A stretch of 64,000 nt of DNA from Myxococcales bacterium 68-20 (GTDB taxonomy: Bacteria > Myxococcota_A > Polyangia > Polyangiales > Polyangiaceae), in contig MKVQ01000025.1 of the NCBI GenBank assembly GCA_001899635.1, forward strand, positions 49,719-113,718, in the 5' to 3' direction. The translations under genes were made by a program, and so were the position numbers. This document shows positions 42,274 to 50,124 of this stretch, piece by piece. Numbering within the stretch: position 1 is the stretch's first letter; each line of letters opens with the position of its first letter. Below the pieces are notes generated by a model, which searched no databases, was not told the origin of the DNA, and saw only the letters and a program-made list of their open reading frames with translations.

Positions 42274-43137
42274 GTGAGATCGTGGTGGGGCTCTCGCCTC
42301 CATGCTTCAGCTCTACTGCTGATCGCCGGAGTCAGCGGCGTCGCCCCCGCCGTTTCGGCATGCGGGGGCTCGACGGCCGAGCCTCGCGCCGCTGATGCCG
42401 CACCGGACGCGGGCGATGACGGCGAGGTCGTCGACGAGGACGCCGGACGCCCGATCCCCGCTGAAGCCGGCACCGACGCCAAGGCGGACGCCGCGGCGAA
42501 GTCGTTCTGCGCGACGCGGAGCCCCAAGCCGAAGTTCTGCGATGACTTCGACGACGGCGACCTCGACGACGACTGGGACGTCCTCACCGTGGTCAACGGC
42601 GACGCGGACCTCGACCCCTTCTCCGCGACGAGCGCGCCGGCCTCCTTCGCCGTGGCGACCCTCCCCGTCACGAGCATGCAGAGCGCGCACGTGCACCTCC
42701 GCACGACGGTCACCGGTACGGCGACAGGCCACGTGGTCCTCGCCTTCGACATGATGCTCGCGAGCACGACGTTCACGCGCGGCGTCGTCGCGGTCGCAAG
42801 GCTCGACGTCTCCTCGGATCACTTCTTCACGCTCTACCTTCGCGACGGCGATCTCGACGCGCCCGCCGCGACGCTCGAGGAGATCTCGCCCGGAGGCACG
42901 ACGCGCCACCTCCTCTCGACGCTCCCGCCCGCAAACGAGTGGACGCACGTCACGATCGACGTCGCCCTCGATGCAGCCAAGGCGACCGTCCTGTGGGGCA
43001 CGAACAAGGCACTCGACCAGGCCCCGATCGCTGCCGGCACGGCGAAGGACCCGACGATCCGCCTGGGTGCAGTCTACATCTATGGCCCAGCGGCGTCCGT
43101 GGAGGCTCGCTTCGACGACGTCACGCTCGACTTCTGA
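42274..43137 (+). CDS. Lipoprotein with concanavalin/LamG-like jelly-roll domain
   Basis: A 287-aa protein starting with GTG at 42274. Signal peptide with lipobox AVSAC, then an Asp/Ala-rich linker (about 33-75). The C-terminal ~200 residues start with FCDDFDDGDLDDDWDVLTVV and continue as alternating strands (AHVHLRTTVTGTATGHVVLA, NEWTHVTIDVALDAAKATV) ending VEARFDDVTLDF, the usual pattern of laminin-G-like sugar-binding folds. Probable surface carbohydrate-binding protein. The 243 bp that follow contain a GATCGGCCGATC palindrome (43319-43330) and nothing else I can call. Confidence 0.8.
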   Translation: MRSWWGSRLHASALLLIAGVSGVAPAVSACGGSTAEPRAADAAPDAGDDGEVVDEDAGRPIPAEAGTDAKADAAAKSFCATRSPKPKFCDDFDDGDLDDDWDVLTVVNGDADLDPFSATSAPASFAVATLPVTSMQSAHVHLRTTVTGTATGHVVLAFDMMLASTTFTRGVVAVARLDVSSDHFFTLYLRDGDLDAPAATLEEISPGGTTRHLLSTLPPANEWTHVTIDVALDAAKATVLWGTNKALDQAPIAAGTAKDPTIRLGAVYIYGPAASVEARFDDVTLDF

Positions 43138-43380
43138 TTCGCCTTTCGCTGCCAAGGTGCAGCTCGTTTGCACCGGGCTCCAGCCGAGACAGACGGCGAG
43201 CTCGAGGCCCAACGCGCGTCGCCCTTGGCCGCGCAGCACCGCCGCGTGGGAGCGAGGGCACGGCGCTATCCGAGTCGGTTCGAAGGGTAACCCCCAGGGG
43301 GGATGGTAGGTCGATGGTGATCGGCCGATCCTCATGCTGACACGCTGCGGGCGAAACCCGCGCTACCGAGGAGGGGATCG

Positions 43381-45735
43381 ATGAAGAGTCGCGTGGGCGG
43401 AAGTATCCTGACCGCCGGCATTGCTTGCGTCGCCTTGATTGCAGGGGAACGCACCGCGTCGGCGCAGCTCATTCCGGCCGGACTGTACGACGATGCGAAG
43501 GAGATCATCACCGACCTCATTCGCGAAGACATCGCGCGAGGCGCGGCGGATTACTTGCGGGGCGCAGCACCGGCGCTCGGAGCATACTTCGCCGGGAGCC
43601 TCAAACGCTTCGAGACAGCCCAGTGGGGCGCGCTTCGCGACACGGCGAAACGCGAAACGAGGATCTTCGCCACGGACTTCACGTATTGGGTCCTGACGAA
43701 CTGCGCCCCCTCCAACCGAGCGACCGAATGCTTGCGCCGCTTCGTCACCTGCGGGAGCGAAGGCGCAACGTGTCAGCTCGAAGATGGCTGGCTCGTCGCC
43801 GACGACGAGGTCACCGCGAAGCTCGATACATCGACACCTCGCAACGAGGACCGAAAGCCTCACCGTGCGCTCCGTCTCGCGAGCCCTCTCGTCGACACAC
43901 GCTGCCGGGGCGAGGTTCCTCAGAAGACGGTCACCTCCGTGGTCGCATGCGATACGGCCCGCGCGGTGGATGCTGCGCTGAGCGGGAAGAGGCAAGACGT
44001 CGAAGGCCGCGCGGGGCTGTTGGTCGCCGACCTGCTCGCTGCGGCCGGCATCATCGACACAGCCTTCGCGGCCCCGATCGGTGAGTGGCTCGCTTCACCA
44101 GAGGGCTTTCAGGCGGCCCATCGGAAGCTGTTCGAGCTGCTGCACGAGGACCCGGCAAAGCTCGCACGGCAGGACCCGTGCGGCGCACAACAAACGCCGT
44201 CCCGATTCTGCGCGCTCACGCGGTGGTCGCGCAGCGCCACCGCGATCAAGCTGGACTGGCAGAACACCCCGAGGAACGTCTCCTATGCCGACCTCGTGCG
44301 CTCTGGCATGCTCGACAAGATTCGCGCCGGCTCGCTGCGCGAGGCGGACGACGCGCTGCTGACAGGAGCGCTCCGCATCGTCGGCAATCCGCCGGGTGTC
44401 CCCGCCTCGGGCACCTTGAGGATCTCACTCGAGAACACGCACGCGGACGTCGTCCTGAACAACGGCAGCTATGGTCCCCAGGCGCTGGACCCGCTCATGC
44501 CGAAGCTCGACGAGATCGCAGATGTCGCGAACGCGGCACGCGAGCTCGAGCGACTCTATCCACAGCGTGACGTGGCGCTCGCAGCGCAGTCCATCTCCAC
44601 GACGATTCGCATCATCCACTCACTCGAACGGCATCGCATCATCGCGCGCAGCGACGGGCAGCTCCGCATCGACCCAGCGCGACTGACGGAGGCGGTCACA
44701 GTGATCGATGACGTCGTGCATGATCAGCAGAAGAAGCTGTGCCCGAAGCTGGAGTGGCTGTGCACGGCCGGCAAGCACGCCCGAGAGGTCGAGTTTCTCA
44801 CGCAGGTGCTCTCGGTCGCGCTTCGGGGCAACACACGCGACCTGGTCACGGAGCTCGCGCCCACTGCGCTGATTCGCCAGCAGTACGACATCGCGATCGA
44901 CAACGACTTCAACACCATCAAGAAGGAGCTCGGAAGCTCGCTCGATCTCGACGAAAAGCGACGCGGGGAGATCGCGGCGGCGCCGGCGAACGACCGAAAG
45001 GCGAAGCTGGTGAAGATCGTTGCGACCTCCAAGAACGTCTCGGAGAGCGAAGCGACCGCGCGGGTCGAGAGCGCGATCGCGAACATCAGCCAGAACAAAC
45101 AACAGGCCGCCGACGTCCGCGCCCGCTTCCTCGTGGCCTTTTCGCTCTACTTGCTCGACGACGACGAAGGGGCGAACAGCGGCAGCGTCTCCAAACAGGC
45201 CTTCCGTGCTGCGGCGAAAGACTTGATCCTGAGCGAAGGTCGTTCGGGTTACCCGGCGCGTGAGCCGGGCTTGCTCAACTTCGACTTCGGGGCACTTCCG
45301 AACTTGAGCCTCCGTGCGTCCTTCAGCAGCGGCTACTCGGTCCCGAACGATTCGTCATCGACCTCGCGCTACACCCTCTCGATCGAGCCGTTGGTGCTTC
45401 GCTGGCGACCAATGCGCAACGCGGGAATGCAGCTGTCTTTCATCGATGTGTTCGCACCACTGTCGGAAGCCATCCTGCGGAACCGCGCGTACAGCCGAAC
45501 CGGCGAATGGCGCATCCTCGCAGATGTCTTGCGACCCCGGATCGGAGTCTGGGCTGGCATCCCCGAGCTCTCTCGCCACGTTCTCGTCACGGCCGGCCTC
45601 GGATTCAGAATCCTGGATGCAACACGCCGCAGCACGGCCGAGGCCGACAAGTACGAATACGGCTTCGTGTGGGACTCTGCAGCGAACAAGCTCGACGCTT
45701 TCGAGGCTCAGACCGCTGTTTCGTGGGTCTTTTGA
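43381..45735 (+). CDS. Large exported protein of unknown function
   Basis: A 784-aa protein; GAGGAGGGG stands just before the ATG at 43381. A signal peptide (about 1-28, ERTASAQL) is followed by a long mainly helical region (about 30-600) with scattered cysteines (NCAPSNRATECLRRFVTCGS). The C-terminal ~150 residues look like amphipathic strands (FDFGALPNLSLRASFSSGYS, YTLSIEPLVLRWRP) ending in AVSWVF, as in outer-membrane barrels. I recognise no known domain. The codon use is somewhat less GC-rich than in the flanking genes. It may be a two-part periplasmic/outer-membrane protein; the function is open. Confidence 0.82.
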   Translation: MKSRVGGSILTAGIACVALIAGERTASAQLIPAGLYDDAKEIITDLIREDIARGAADYLRGAAPALGAYFAGSLKRFETAQWGALRDTAKRETRIFATDFTYWVLTNCAPSNRATECLRRFVTCGSEGATCQLEDGWLVADDEVTAKLDTSTPRNEDRKPHRALRLASPLVDTRCRGEVPQKTVTSVVACDTARAVDAALSGKRQDVEGRAGLLVADLLAAAGIIDTAFAAPIGEWLASPEGFQAAHRKLFELLHEDPAKLARQDPCGAQQTPSRFCALTRWSRSATAIKLDWQNTPRNVSYADLVRSGMLDKIRAGSLREADDALLTGALRIVGNPPGVPASGTLRISLENTHADVVLNNGSYGPQALDPLMPKLDEIADVANAARELERLYPQRDVALAAQSISTTIRIIHSLERHRIIARSDGQLRIDPARLTEAVTVIDDVVHDQQKKLCPKLEWLCTAGKHAREVEFLTQVLSVALRGNTRDLVTELAPTALIRQQYDIAIDNDFNTIKKELGSSLDLDEKRRGEIAAAPANDRKAKLVKIVATSKNVSESEATARVESAIANISQNKQQAADVRARFLVAFSLYLLDDDEGANSGSVSKQAFRAAAKDLILSEGRSGYPAREPGLLNFDFGALPNLSLRASFSSGYSVPNDSSSTSRYTLSIEPLVLRWRPMRNAGMQLSFIDVFAPLSEAILRNRAYSRTGEWRILADVLRPRIGVWAGIPELSRHVLVTAGLGFRILDATRRSTAEADKYEYGFVWDSAANKLDAFEAQTAVSWVF

Positions 45736-45821
45736 GAGCGCCGTCGGAGGCGGGGCTCGACGAAGCTCAGGCGCGGCCGTCCACATAAATCGGTCTCTGG
45801 CCAGATCCGGCTGCGTGGGGG

Positions 45822-45980
45822 GTGCTGTTGGTCGATCTCGCGAGGCACGTCGCCAATGCCTATGAGCAAGCGGGCGGTGACGATCGTGCCGAGGTGCTTG
45901 CACTGATCCGCGAGGCTTTCGAGGCGGAGTGGGAGATGCCTACCGATGACCCATCGGGTGCATTCCTCGAGGAGGAGTGA
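45822..45980 (+). CDS. Possible small acidic protein, 52 aa
   Basis: The GTG at 45822 is preceded by a G-run and opens a 52-codon frame: VLLVDLARHVANAYEQAGGD, then DRAEVLALIREAFEAEWEMP and PSGAFLEEE. The codon positions show the GC bias of real genes in the window, and the peptide would form two amphipathic helices. No family recognised. It lies 86 bp after the 784-aa gene and just before the convergent redoxin gene. It may be a chance frame. Confidence 0.4.
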   Translation: MLLVDLARHVANAYEQAGGDDRAEVLALIREAFEAEWEMPTDDPSGAFLEEE

Positions 45981-45998
45981 ACCGACCCACGCACGGGG

Positions 45999-46706
45999 TT
46001 AGTGCGCGAACTTGACGCCGCAGCCGTAGGCCTTGGTCTCGGTGGTCGCCGGGGCCTTGCCCGAGGCGACTGCGGCGAGCGCCTCGTCGACGTAGGAGAC
46101 GAGCTTGCCGCCGGTGGGCGACTCGCCCTCGCCGTCGGGAGAGTTGTCGATCGCGCCCTTGTAGACGAGCGTGCCCTTGTCATCGACGACGTACATGTGC
46201 GGGGTGTTCGTCGCGCCGTAGGTCTTGCCGACCTCGCCCGACTCGTCGAGCAGGATCGGGTACTCCATCCCGAACTTCTTCGCGCCCGCGCGGTTCGTGT
46301 CGACGCCGTGGCCCTGCTTGCCCGGTGCGCCGGAGTTGATCGCGAGCCAGACGACGCCGCTCTTCGCGTGCCTCTTGGCGGCGTCCTTGAGCGAGCCCTT
46401 CGTGTGCGACTTGTCGACGAACGGGCAGCCCGGGTTGAACCACTCGAGCACGACGGTCTTGCCCTTGAACGAAGAGAGGCGGACCTCCTTGCCATCGAGA
46501 TCCTTCAGGGCGAAGTCGGGCGCGGGCTTGCCGACCTCGGCATGCGCCGCCTCCGCGGCGACCGGCGGTGCGGTGGCCGCCGGCGCAACGCTCGCTTGCG
46601 CTGCGCTCGTCGGCGCGCTGCTCGTCTGTGCGCTGGGCTGCTGCCCGTCCTTGTTGCAAGCAGCGAGGAGGGCGAGCGATGCGAGGATGAGGGCGATGCG
46701 GCTCAT
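45999..46706 (-). CDS. Redoxin-domain (AhpC/TSA-like) lipoprotein
   Basis: A 235-aa protein with a lipoprotein signal peptide (LALLAACNKD) and an Ala/Ser/Pro linker. The thioredoxin-fold part (about 57-200) begins VGKPAPDFALKDLDGKEVRL and has the active-site loop LEWFNPGCPFVDK with a single Cys instead of CxxC. A second Cys is near the end (AYGCGVKFAH). This is the family of exported one-cysteine redoxins, perhaps a peroxidase or resolving partner. It is 11 bp downstream of the acyltransferase gene, so co-transcribed. Confidence 0.88.
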   Translation of the reverse strand: MSRIALILASLALLAACNKDGQQPSAQTSSAPTSAAQASVAPAATAPPVAAEAAHAEVGKPAPDFALKDLDGKEVRLSSFKGKTVVLEWFNPGCPFVDKSHTKGSLKDAAKRHAKSGVVWLAINSGAPGKQGHGVDTNRAGAKKFGMEYPILLDESGEVGKTYGATNTPHMYVVDDKGTLVYKGAIDNSPDGEGESPTGGKLVSYVDEALAAVASGKAPATTETKAYGCGVKFAH

Positions 46707-46717
46707 GCCGCTTGGAT

Positions 46718-47656
46718 CTAGCGCAGGCTCTCGCGGATCGCGCGCTCTTCCTCGCCGAGCAAACGGATCTGCTCGAGCGCGTGCTCGGAGATGCGGCGAT
46801 GAAGACGCGGGCTCGGGGCCTGCTCGAGCATGCCCTGGAAGTCGATCGGCGCGCCGAAGTTCACGATGATCGGCGTGCCCTTGCGGGTGAAGTTGCCTGC
46901 GATCTGCTTCGGCAGGTCGTTGCCGAGACCGTTGATGAAGACGGGGAGCACGTCGACACCGGCAGCCTGGATGACGCGACCGACGCCCCCCTGCGCTGGG
47001 AGGAGCGTGTACGGGTCGTCGCTCTGGTTGCGCGTTCCCTCGGGGTGCAAGCCGACGAACGTGCCGCCGCGCTTGAGGAGGCGCGCCGTCTCGTCGAGGC
47101 TCGCGAGGTTGAGCGCAGCGCGGTTCCGCTCGCGGAAGATCGGCGGGTACATCGCGAAGAAGCTCATCACGCCGTTCACGACGAGCCCGAGCGGTTTGTC
47201 GTAGAAGAACTTCGAGCGCACCGGGAAGACGAGGCGGTGCGGCATGTCCCGGTTCACGAGGTAGCCGGTGACGACGTAGAGATCGAAGAAGCTCCGGTGG
47301 TTCGAGACCACGAGGTAGCTCTTCTTCGGGTCGAACTTCGGCAGGCGCTCGAGCCCGTGCACGTGGCGGATGTTCTTCGTCGCCTGCTCGATCCAGTTCG
47401 AGCCGATGTAGCGCTGCGCGATCCGCACCGCCCGATCGAGCGCGCCGGGCTCGAAGCTCCGACGGACGAAGTCGATCTGCTTCTGCTCGGTCGGCGAGAG
47501 CAGGTCCTTGAAGTCGAGGAGCTCGCGGGCACGCCCGCTCTCGACAGGCTTCGTCGACGAGACCGGCGCGCGATCCGCATTCGACTCGCGAGCGATCCCG
47601 GCAGGCCCCCCGCTCACGTCGTGAGGAGCTCCGTTCGTCACGTTCGTGTCATGCAC
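46718..47656 (-). CDS. PlsC-type 1-acylglycerol-3-phosphate acyltransferase
   Basis: A 312-aa protein. The acyltransferase block I is SNHRSFFDLY (H-x4-D at about residue 118), and block III is HPEGTRN (about 202-208). Between them lie FRERNRAALNLASLDETARL and hydrophobic stretches for membrane association. Members transfer acyl groups to lysophosphatidic acid or other lysolipids. The N-terminal 45 residues are disordered and not part of the family. A 19-bp AT-rich palindrome lies only five bases upstream of the start codon. Confidence 0.88.
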   Translation of the reverse strand: MHDTNVTNGAPHDVSGGPAGIARESNADRAPVSSTKPVESGRARELLDFKDLLSPTEQKQIDFVRRSFEPGALDRAVRIAQRYIGSNWIEQATKNIRHVHGLERLPKFDPKKSYLVVSNHRSFFDLYVVTGYLVNRDMPHRLVFPVRSKFFYDKPLGLVVNGVMSFFAMYPPIFRERNRAALNLASLDETARLLKRGGTFVGLHPEGTRNQSDDPYTLLPAQGGVGRVIQAAGVDVLPVFINGLGNDLPKQIAGNFTRKGTPIIVNFGAPIDFQGMLEQAPSPRLHRRISEHALEQIRLLGEEERAIRESLR

Positions 47657-47661
47657 GAGGC

Positions 47662-47680
47662 CCGTATTGTCGCAATACGG
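47662..47680. promoter_or_regulatory. 19-bp palindrome at the start of the acyltransferase gene
   Basis: CCGTATTG-TCG-CAATACGG is a perfect 8+8 dyad with a three-base centre, noticeably AT-richer than its surroundings. It ends five bases before the start codon at 47656. It could be a TetR/GntR-type operator or an RNA hairpin covering the ribosome-binding region. Confidence 0.55.
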
Positions 47681-47804
47681 TCAGGCCGCAAGCCTGGCGG
47701 AGGCTCCGCTCACCTGAAATATCCGAACGAGCACGCGGGGACACCGGGCGGCGGGACGAGCACCCGCCTGATCTCGGCATCTTGGGCGATGACTCGGCGC
47801 GTCA

Positions 47805-49235
47805 TCAGCAGGAGGCGTGGCCGGTCGGGAAGATCTTCCCGGGGTTGAGGAGGCCGCTCGGATCGAAGGCCCGCTTCAAGTCCTGCTGGAGGGCGACGAG
47901 CTCCGGGCCCTGCTCGAGGGGAAGGTAGGCCGCCTTCGACACGCCGATTCCGTGCTCACCGCTCAGGGTCCCGCCGAGCCGGACGGTCGCGCGCATGAGA
48001 CCGTCGATGGCGCGATCGATTGCGGGCCGCTCGCTGTCGTCGTCCCAGAGGAAGTTGACGTGCATGTTGCCGTCGCCCGCATGGCCGTACGTGAGGTGCC
48101 GCACCTTCTCGAGCTCGCAGATACGTGCGGCCTCGTCGAGCAGGCTCACGAGCCGCGAGCGCGGGACGACGACGTCCTCCGACAGCTTGTATTTCGCAAG
48201 CTTCCTCGTCGCCATCGAGAGCATTCGTCGCGACTCCCACAGGCGCGCGCGCTGAGCCTCGTCCTGCGCCGCGACGACGTCGATCGCCTGGCCGCCCTCG
48301 GAGAGCGTCTCGCCGAGCGCCTCGAGGAGCCCGTCAAGCGGAGCGTTCCGGCCGTCGACCTCGACGAGAAGCATCGCGTTCGCACGCAGGTCGACGGAGA
48401 CACCTTGGCGGCGGATCGCGTCGAGCGTCCATGCGTCCATCAGCTCGAGGCATCGCGGGACGAGACCTCGCGCGATCACGCGCTGTACGGCGGCCGCGGC
48501 GGCGCGAACGTCCGGGTAGAGCGCGAGCACCGTCGCGATCTGGGTCGGCGCGTGAACGAGCTTCAAGGAGATCTCGCTGAAGACGCCGAGCGTGCCCTCG
48601 CTCCCGACGAGCAGCGACGTGACGTCGTACCCTGTGACGCCCTTCACCGTTCGACGTCCGGTACGAAGGACGCGTCCGCCCATCAGGCAGACCTCGAGAC
48701 CGAGGACGTACTCGCGCGTGACACCGTACTTGAAGGCGCGCGGGCCCCCGGCGTTCTCGGCGACGTTCCCGCCGATCATGCAGCTCGAGAGCGAGTTCGG
48801 ATCCGGCGGATAGAAGAGCCCCTCGGCCTCGACCGCAGCGTGGAGGGCGCCCGTGACGACCCCGGGCTGGACGACGGCGACGAGGTCCTCGCGATCGATG
48901 TCGACGATGTTCGACATCCCGCTCGTGGCAAGGACGACGCCGCCCGCGACCGGAACCGCTCCGCCCGTCCGCCCGGTCCCGGCGGCGCGCGGCGTGACCG
49001 GGACACCGTGCTTCTCGCAGACCTCGAGGGCGATCGCCACGTCGGCCTTGCCCTGGGCGAGCACGACCGCATCGGGGATGCGGCCTACGGCTGCGCTGTC
49101 ATCGCGCGCATGGGTCTGACGCCCACCATCGGACGTGTCGACCTTGGAAGGACCGAGGCGCCGATCGAGCTCGCGGACCGCTTTTTCCACGGCATCTCGG
49201 GGAGGTAGGCGCACCTCGGGCGGCGCGATCAACAT
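47805..49235 (-). CDS. FAD-linked oxidase, GlcD/D-lactate dehydrogenase type
   Basis: A 476-aa protein. The FAD-binding PCMH domain (about 50-235) shows VTPRAAGTGRTGGAVPV, DPNSLSSCMIGGNVAENAGG and LVGSEGTLGVFSEISLKL. The C-terminal domain (about 235-470) carries the substrate/metal motifs LTYGHAGDGNMHVNFLW and GGTLSGEHGIGVSKAAYLP. Such enzymes oxidise 2-hydroxyacids (D-lactate, glycolate, 2-hydroxyglutarate). GlcE/GlcF partners are absent, so a single-subunit D-lactate dehydrogenase-like role is more likely than the three-subunit glycolate oxidase. Confidence 0.92.
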   Translation of the reverse strand: MLIAPPEVRLPPRDAVEKAVRELDRRLGPSKVDTSDGGRQTHARDDSAAVGRIPDAVVLAQGKADVAIALEVCEKHGVPVTPRAAGTGRTGGAVPVAGGVVLATSGMSNIVDIDREDLVAVVQPGVVTGALHAAVEAEGLFYPPDPNSLSSCMIGGNVAENAGGPRAFKYGVTREYVLGLEVCLMGGRVLRTGRRTVKGVTGYDVTSLLVGSEGTLGVFSEISLKLVHAPTQIATVLALYPDVRAAAAAVQRVIARGLVPRCLELMDAWTLDAIRRQGVSVDLRANAMLLVEVDGRNAPLDGLLEALGETLSEGGQAIDVVAAQDEAQRARLWESRRMLSMATRKLAKYKLSEDVVVPRSRLVSLLDEAARICELEKVRHLTYGHAGDGNMHVNFLWDDDSERPAIDRAIDGLMRATVRLGGTLSGEHGIGVSKAAYLPLEQGPELVALQQDLKRAFDPSGLLNPGKIFPTGHASC

Positions 49236-49305
49236 CCTCGTCTCTTAGCACTCGAGGCCGCTTTTTCGCACAACCTCCGGCGGGTACGGCCGACCGGTGC
49301 TTGCC

Positions 49306-50043
49306 ATGCCGGGTCGCCAGCGCCTCGTGATCACCTTCGTCGTCTCCCTCCTGCTCGTCGTCCTGTCATGGTCGCGTCCTGCGCGCGCCGAGCGCGAGCT
49401 CATCGTTCCGTTCCACGAGGGAGGACACCTCGTCCTCGATCAGCTCTCCGGCCTTCGCATCGACCCCACGAGCGGCTTCGCCTACGCCGGACCGGTCGGC
49501 ATCGCCTTCCGCTCGACGAAGTCCGACTCCGTCACCCCCGGCGGCCCCGCGAGCGAGACGAGCACGACGAGCGTCTGGTTCGCGCCCTCGGCGGACTTCT
49601 TCGTGACCGAGCACCTCTCGCTCGGCGGACGGATCGAGATCGGTCATACCTGGGGTGCGGTCGAGGATGGAGGCCGCCGCCTCGAGCTCCCCGGCACGAC
49701 CTCGATGACGTTCCTCCCACGCGTCGGCTTCTACGTCCCGTTCAGCGATCGCATCGGGCTCTGGCCCCGCGCCGGTCTCGGGTGGAGCAGCGTCGAGTCC
49801 GTGAGCTTCCTCTCGACGGGCAGCGCACCGTCCCGCGAGACCGTCCGTGCGATGGTCCTCGATGTCGACCTGTCGCTCGTCTACCGCTTCGGCGAGACCT
49901 TCTTCATGCGCGCCGGGCCGGAGGTGGGCGTGACGCTCGGCGGGCGGCGCACCGTCGAGACCGGGGGCACGAGCGCCGGCGGAGGCGCGTCGGTCCTGAA
50001 CATCTCCGGCGTCGTCGGCTTCGGAATGAACCTCGAGCTGTGA
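49306..50043 (+). CDS. Outer-membrane beta-barrel protein
   Basis: A 245-aa protein from the ATG at 49306; a GTG at 49297 would add three residues. The signal peptide (VSLLLVVLSWSRPARAE) precedes repeated amphipathic strands: GPVGIAFRSTKS, VWFAPSADFFVTEHLSLGGR, MVLDVDLSLVYRF and GEVGVTLGG-like glycine-rich turns, ending FGMNLEL. Likely an eight-stranded barrel of the OmpA/OmpW-like size class. Function unknown. Confidence 0.8.
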   Translation: MPGRQRLVITFVVSLLLVVLSWSRPARAERELIVPFHEGGHLVLDQLSGLRIDPTSGFAYAGPVGIAFRSTKSDSVTPGGPASETSTTSVWFAPSADFFVTEHLSLGGRIEIGHTWGAVEDGGRRLELPGTTSMTFLPRVGFYVPFSDRIGLWPRAGLGWSSVESVSFLSTGSAPSRETVRAMVLDVDLSLVYRFGETFFMRAGPEVGVTLGGRRTVETGGTSAGGGASVLNISGVVGFGMNLEL

Positions 50044-50124
50044 CTGGGCTCGTCCTCGTTGTTCGCCGAAAGACGAGCTCGCCCCCTGGATGGCGGGCAA
50101 GTCCCTGGTTATGGTCCTCGCTCC

